In this document: positions 61,176 through 64,000 of the stretch, piece after piece
Position numbering within the stretch: the first letter of the stretch is position 1
Layout: each line of letters begins with the position of its first letter
Assembly: GCF_000739915.1 (NCBI RefSeq)
Contig: NZ_BBJT01000007.1
Location: 248,001 to 312,000 of the forward strand
Direction: 5' to 3'
Length of the DNA stretch: 64,000 bases
Origin: Paenibacillus chitinolyticus NBRC 15660
GTDB taxonomy: Bacteria > Bacillota > Bacilli > Paenibacillales > NBRC-103111
Translations under genes and position numbers: made by a program
The notes under the pieces: generated by a model
What the model saw: only the letters and a program-made list of their open reading frames with translations
Told to the model about the DNA's origin: nothing
Database searches by the model: none

Positions 61176-62696
61176 ATGAGAAACAAACTGTCCGCAATCG
61201 TTGGAGGACTGCTGCTTGCAATACTGATGGCGTCCATGGACAACACGATTGTATCCACGGCGATCGGCACGATCGTCGGAGAGATGGGAGGACTCGACAA
61301 GTTCGTCTGGGTCACCACAGCGTATATGGTTACAGAAATGGCCTGCATGCCGATCTTCGGTAAGCTGTCCGATATGTATGGGCGCAAACGTTTTTTCATC
61401 TTTGGGATCATCGTGTTTATGATCGGTTCCGCGTTGTGCGGAATAGCGCAATCCATCGTAGAGTTAAGTATCTATCGGGCCGTGCAAGGGGTCGGAGCCG
61501 GGGCGATGGTATCCATTGCGTTCACGATTTTGTTCGATGTCGTGTCACCCAAGGATCGCGGGAAAATGATGGGGGCATTCGGAGCAGTGTTCGGTTTGTC
61601 CAGTGTGGTTGGTCCGCTGCTCGGCGGGTACATCACCGATCACCTCAATTGGTCGTGGATTTTCTACATCAATCTGCCGCTGGGCTTCATTGCCTTGCTG
61701 ATGGTTGCCTTGTTCTACAAAGAATCGGCAGAGCATTCGCAGCAAAAAATCGATTGGGCGGGTTCTATTCTTCTCGTAGGGACTGTCGTCTGCTTTATTT
61801 TCGGGCTTGAGCTGGGCGGCAAAACATATGCCTGGGATTCCCCGCAAATTATCGGGTTGTTCGCCGGATTCGCGGTTCTTGCTTTCTTGCTTGTCATGGT
61901 CGAGAAAAAAGCCGCGGAACCGATCATCTCGTTCGGCTTGTTCCGCAGCAGACTGTACACGACGAGCAATCTGGTCGCTATGCTCAGCGGAGCGGCATAC
62001 ATGACAGCGGCGATTTTTATTCCGATCTACGTGCAGGGCGTGCTTGGCGGTTCCGCCTCCAATTCGGGGTTGACCTTATTGCCGATGATGGTGGGTTCGG
62101 TTGTCACCGCGACGCTTGGCGGATTTCTGATGACGAAACTGCAATACCGGACAATCATGATAGGAACGCTGGCGATGCTGCTGACAGGCCTTGCCCTCCT
62201 CTCACAAATTACGGTAGAATCTTCTCGACTTGCGATTACAGGAATTATGATTCTGATCGGTCTCGGGATCGGCGCTTCCTTCTCGGTATTAAGCACTTCT
62301 GTGCTTCATTCGTTCCCTGCGGCGCAGCGCGGGGCGGCAAGCTCGACTTTGAATTTCAATCGTTCGCTCGGCATGGCGCTAGGCATTACCATTTTCGGGA
62401 TGGTACAAAGCCACAGCTTGCTCTCGAAGCTCACCGAGTCGCTTGGCAAGGGCGACATCGCGGTCCCGGGTGACTTGAACTTAAGCGATCCCCATTCGCT
62501 GCTGAATCCGGCGTTTCGACAATCCGTCGATCCTCAGCTTCTTGATACCATTACCGCCGGGCTGTCGGGCTCCATCGGAGCAACCTTTGCCTGGAGCCTC
62601 ATTCCCGCCGTTTTGGCGCTGATTGCGGCATTCCTGATGACGAAGGATAAAATGGATCCGGCTGCCGAAGGCGAAGAATTCGCTACCGCACACTAA
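61176..62696 (+). CDS. DHA2-family (EmrB/QacA-like) drug exporter, 14 TM
   Basis: 506 residues and fourteen hydrophobic segments. MASMDNTIVSTAIGTIVGEM, GKLSDMYGRKR (motif A) and AVFGLSSVVGPLLGGYI (motif C) are DHA2 signatures. AATGGGAG lies before the ATG. It is followed by a WYL regulator gene 40 bp downstream, probably its controller. Confidence 0.94.
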   Translation: MRNKLSAIVGGLLLAILMASMDNTIVSTAIGTIVGEMGGLDKFVWVTTAYMVTEMACMPIFGKLSDMYGRKRFFIFGIIVFMIGSALCGIAQSIVELSIYRAVQGVGAGAMVSIAFTILFDVVSPKDRGKMMGAFGAVFGLSSVVGPLLGGYITDHLNWSWIFYINLPLGFIALLMVALFYKESAEHSQQKIDWAGSILLVGTVVCFIFGLELGGKTYAWDSPQIIGLFAGFAVLAFLLVMVEKKAAEPIISFGLFRSRLYTTSNLVAMLSGAAYMTAAIFIPIYVQGVLGGSASNSGLTLLPMMVGSVVTATLGGFLMTKLQYRTIMIGTLAMLLTGLALLSQITVESSRLAITGIMILIGLGIGASFSVLSTSVLHSFPAAQRGAASSTLNFNRSLGMALGITIFGMVQSHSLLSKLTESLGKGDIAVPGDLNLSDPHSLLNPAFRQSVDPQLLDTITAGLSGSIGATFAWSLIPAVLALIAAFLMTKDKMDPAAEGEEFATAH

Positions 62697-62742
62697 TTCA
62701 TCTATCGGCAAGCTGCAGCAGGCCGACTTAGGAGAGATGACA

Positions 62743-63705
62743 ATGAAGCTTGAACGGTTAATGACCATTACGATTTTACTGCTCAATCGAAAACGGGTAC
62801 AAGCGCAGGAATTGGCGGACCAGCTTGAAGTGTCTCTGCGCACCATTTATCGCGATCTCGATTCGCTCGGTCAAGCCGGCATTCCCATCGTCTCCTATAC
62901 CGGCATGGAAGGCGGTTATGAGATTATGGACAGCTTCCGGCTGGACCGGCAGCTGCTGTCCTTCGATGAGCTGACCGCCCTCTCCACTGCGCTTCGCGGT
63001 CTTGAGTCTACGAAGGCCTACGATCGCTCGAATATGGATCTCCTCCTCAGCAAAGTTGGCGCAATGGTGGCGCAAGCCGAGCAGGGCCGGGCAGGAGAAG
63101 GAGACCGTATTCATATAGATTTTACCCCTTGGAAAAATAGCGAAGAGGACCAAAGCCGGTATAATTCGCTTCGCCAAGCCGTGAATGATCGGAAGCTCAT
63201 CCGATTCAGATACACGAGCAGAACGGGCGATGAACAAAAGCGCGAGGTAGAGCCGATGGCGCTTGTGCTCAAGAACTACGCGTGGTACCTTCACGGGTAT
63301 TGTCGCTTGCGCGGCGATTATCGCATCTTCAAGCTGACGCGTATTCGGGAACTGGATATACAAGCCGGCACCTTCATTCGTCGAGCGGAGTCGCTTGCGC
63401 AGTTGAATGACAGGTGGAAGAAACCTGAGATACACGAGGCGAATGAGGCGATTGCAGTTGTTCTTCAATTTAAAGCATCGGCTGCCGTGTCCGTGATGGA
63501 CCATTTTGATGAAAAGGATATTGAACGGTTGCCGGATGGACAGCTTATTGTGCGAATGACCTACCCGAGTGAACGTTGGCTGATCCGTACTCTATTTCAT
63601 TATATGACGGATGTTATTGTGCTTGAGCCCGCTTCTATTGCCGCAAAAGTGAGGCAGACTGCTCTGGATATTGCCGGACAGTATGGCGTGTCGGATACGA
63701 AATAA
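62743..63705 (+). CDS. WYL-domain transcriptional regulator (YafY-like)
   Basis: About 320 residues. An N-terminal HTH_11 (RVQAQELADQLEVSLRTIYR) is followed by the WYL domain (RFRYTSRTGDEQKREVEPMA, AWYLHGYCRLRGDYR) and a C-terminal WCX-like part. The ATG at 62743 has AGGAG eight bases upstream; the ATG at 62737 is too close. It is likely co-transcribed with the exporter and the SDR that begins 26 bp later. Confidence 0.92.
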   Translation: MKLERLMTITILLLNRKRVQAQELADQLEVSLRTIYRDLDSLGQAGIPIVSYTGMEGGYEIMDSFRLDRQLLSFDELTALSTALRGLESTKAYDRSNMDLLLSKVGAMVAQAEQGRAGEGDRIHIDFTPWKNSEEDQSRYNSLRQAVNDRKLIRFRYTSRTGDEQKREVEPMALVLKNYAWYLHGYCRLRGDYRIFKLTRIRELDIQAGTFIRRAESLAQLNDRWKKPEIHEANEAIAVVLQFKASAAVSVMDHFDEKDIERLPDGQLIVRMTYPSERWLIRTLFHYMTDVIVLEPASIAAKVRQTALDIAGQYGVSDTK

Positions 63706-63730
63706 GTTCAGAGAGGGAGGTTTGCCCAAG

Positions 63731-64000
63731 ATGTCCTTAGACGGAAAAGTAGCGATTGTTACCGGGGGCGCCCTGGGGATCGGGAGAGCGACGTGCATTC
63801 AATTGGCTAAACAGGGAGCGAAGATTGTTGTCAACGACTTCGGAAATGAGTTGACCGCCGAATCCGTCGTGTCCGAGATTGTTGCGGGTGGCGGCGAGGC
63901 CGTGTCGATTCCGGGGGATGCCCGCAGTGCGGGACAAATGGAACAGCTCGTGGAAGCCGTGAAGCACGCATTCGGGCGTATTGATGTTCTCGTATGCAAT
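63731..64000 (+). CDS. Short-chain dehydrogenase/reductase, N-terminal part (cut by window edge)
   Basis: 90 codons visible: SLDGKVAIVTGGALGIGRAT, VNDFGNEL (NAD-type), VLVCN at the edge. GGGAGG lies ten bases before the ATG at 63731. It is in the WYL-regulator transcript. It resembles other SDRs with an ND-F after strand 2, such as those of acyl-CoA metabolism. Confidence 0.88.
   Translation, partial: MSLDGKVAIVTGGALGIGRATCIQLAKQGAKIVVNDFGNELTAESVVSEIVAGGGEAVSIPGDARSAGQMEQLVEAVKHAFGRIDVLVCN

Noticed and set aside
1-64000. CRISPR arrays, tRNA, rRNA, complete insertion sequences
   Set aside because: I looked on both strands for regular repeats, cloverleaf-type sequence and transposase motifs, and found none that hold up.

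Overview
The window looks like chromosome of a low-to-mid GC, Gram-positive, S-layer-bearing Bacillales bacterium, most likely Paenibacillus or a close relative. The reasons are the strong AGGAGG-type ribosome binding sites, a Bce-type (RR-HK-ABC) antimicrobial-peptide module, three C-terminal SLH domains on an exported phosphatase, many MerR/TetR/HxlR one-component regulators, and abundant hairpin-plus-U-tract terminators. I see no rRNA, tRNA, CRISPR array, complete insertion sequence or prophage. The taxonomic call is an inference from gene content.

Layout. 1-3 kb: the end of a Bce-like resistance module (permease cut by the window edge, ATPase, sensor kinase, response regulator). 3-6 kb: a MerR regulator and a membrane-anchored PAF-acetylhydrolase-like lipase that share one operator/promoter sequence. 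6-10.9 kb: pyridoxamine-oxidase-like stress protein, esterase/LLM-oxidoreductase pair, and an MFS pump divergent from a TetR repressor. 11-16.3 kb: MerR-SRPBCC-SRPBCC operon, MarR gene, and an MFS-SDR-SDR operon. 16.5-21.3 kb: a 700-residue protein resembling the C-terminal part of the MXAN_6230/SCO0854 family, with an unusual tandem structured leader; an ankyrin protein; and a gene interrupted by an in-frame TGA. 21.4-29 kb: SDR, TetR/MFS pair with three operator boxes, LtrA, orphan immunity-like proteins, and malate:quinone oxidoreductase (mqo) with a terminator in its leader. 29-38.5 kb: small hypothetical genes, a dTDP-aminosugar/glycosyltransferase cluster (GT-C protein, WecE/RffA-like aminotransferase, GNAT, GT2), a methyltransferase-TPR protein, a pentapeptide-repeat protein and a vanW remnant. 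38.7-42.7 kb: a LacI-controlled adenine-deaminase-like/YczE region with repeated operators. 43-47 kb: SLH-anchored purple-acid-phosphatase-like protein and an SLH fragment. 47-54.6 kb: MerR, SDR, PRISE-type reductase, two HxlR regulators, a Gfo/Idh oxidoreductase, and a small membrane protein-MerR-GAP operon. 55-64 kb: stand-alone trpB, DUF4304 and SUKH-like genes, a macrolide-type glycosyltransferase, a DHA2 drug exporter, a WYL regulator and the start of another SDR.

How it fits together. Most of the window is small, self-regulated detoxification/export units: a sensor-repressor next to a pump or a redox enzyme, with the operator readable in the promoter. Five promoters have the MerR-type long spacer (19-20 bp) with a dyad inside it.

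The least explained and most interesting structure is the leader of the 700-residue protein. It holds two contiguous RNA units (18684-18753 and 18776-18842) with the same architecture and compensatory changes in both helices. The second unit lies exactly between a strong Shine-Dalgarno sequence and the start codon. Folding would bring the two to an 8-nt spacing. This looks like an undescribed translational control element.
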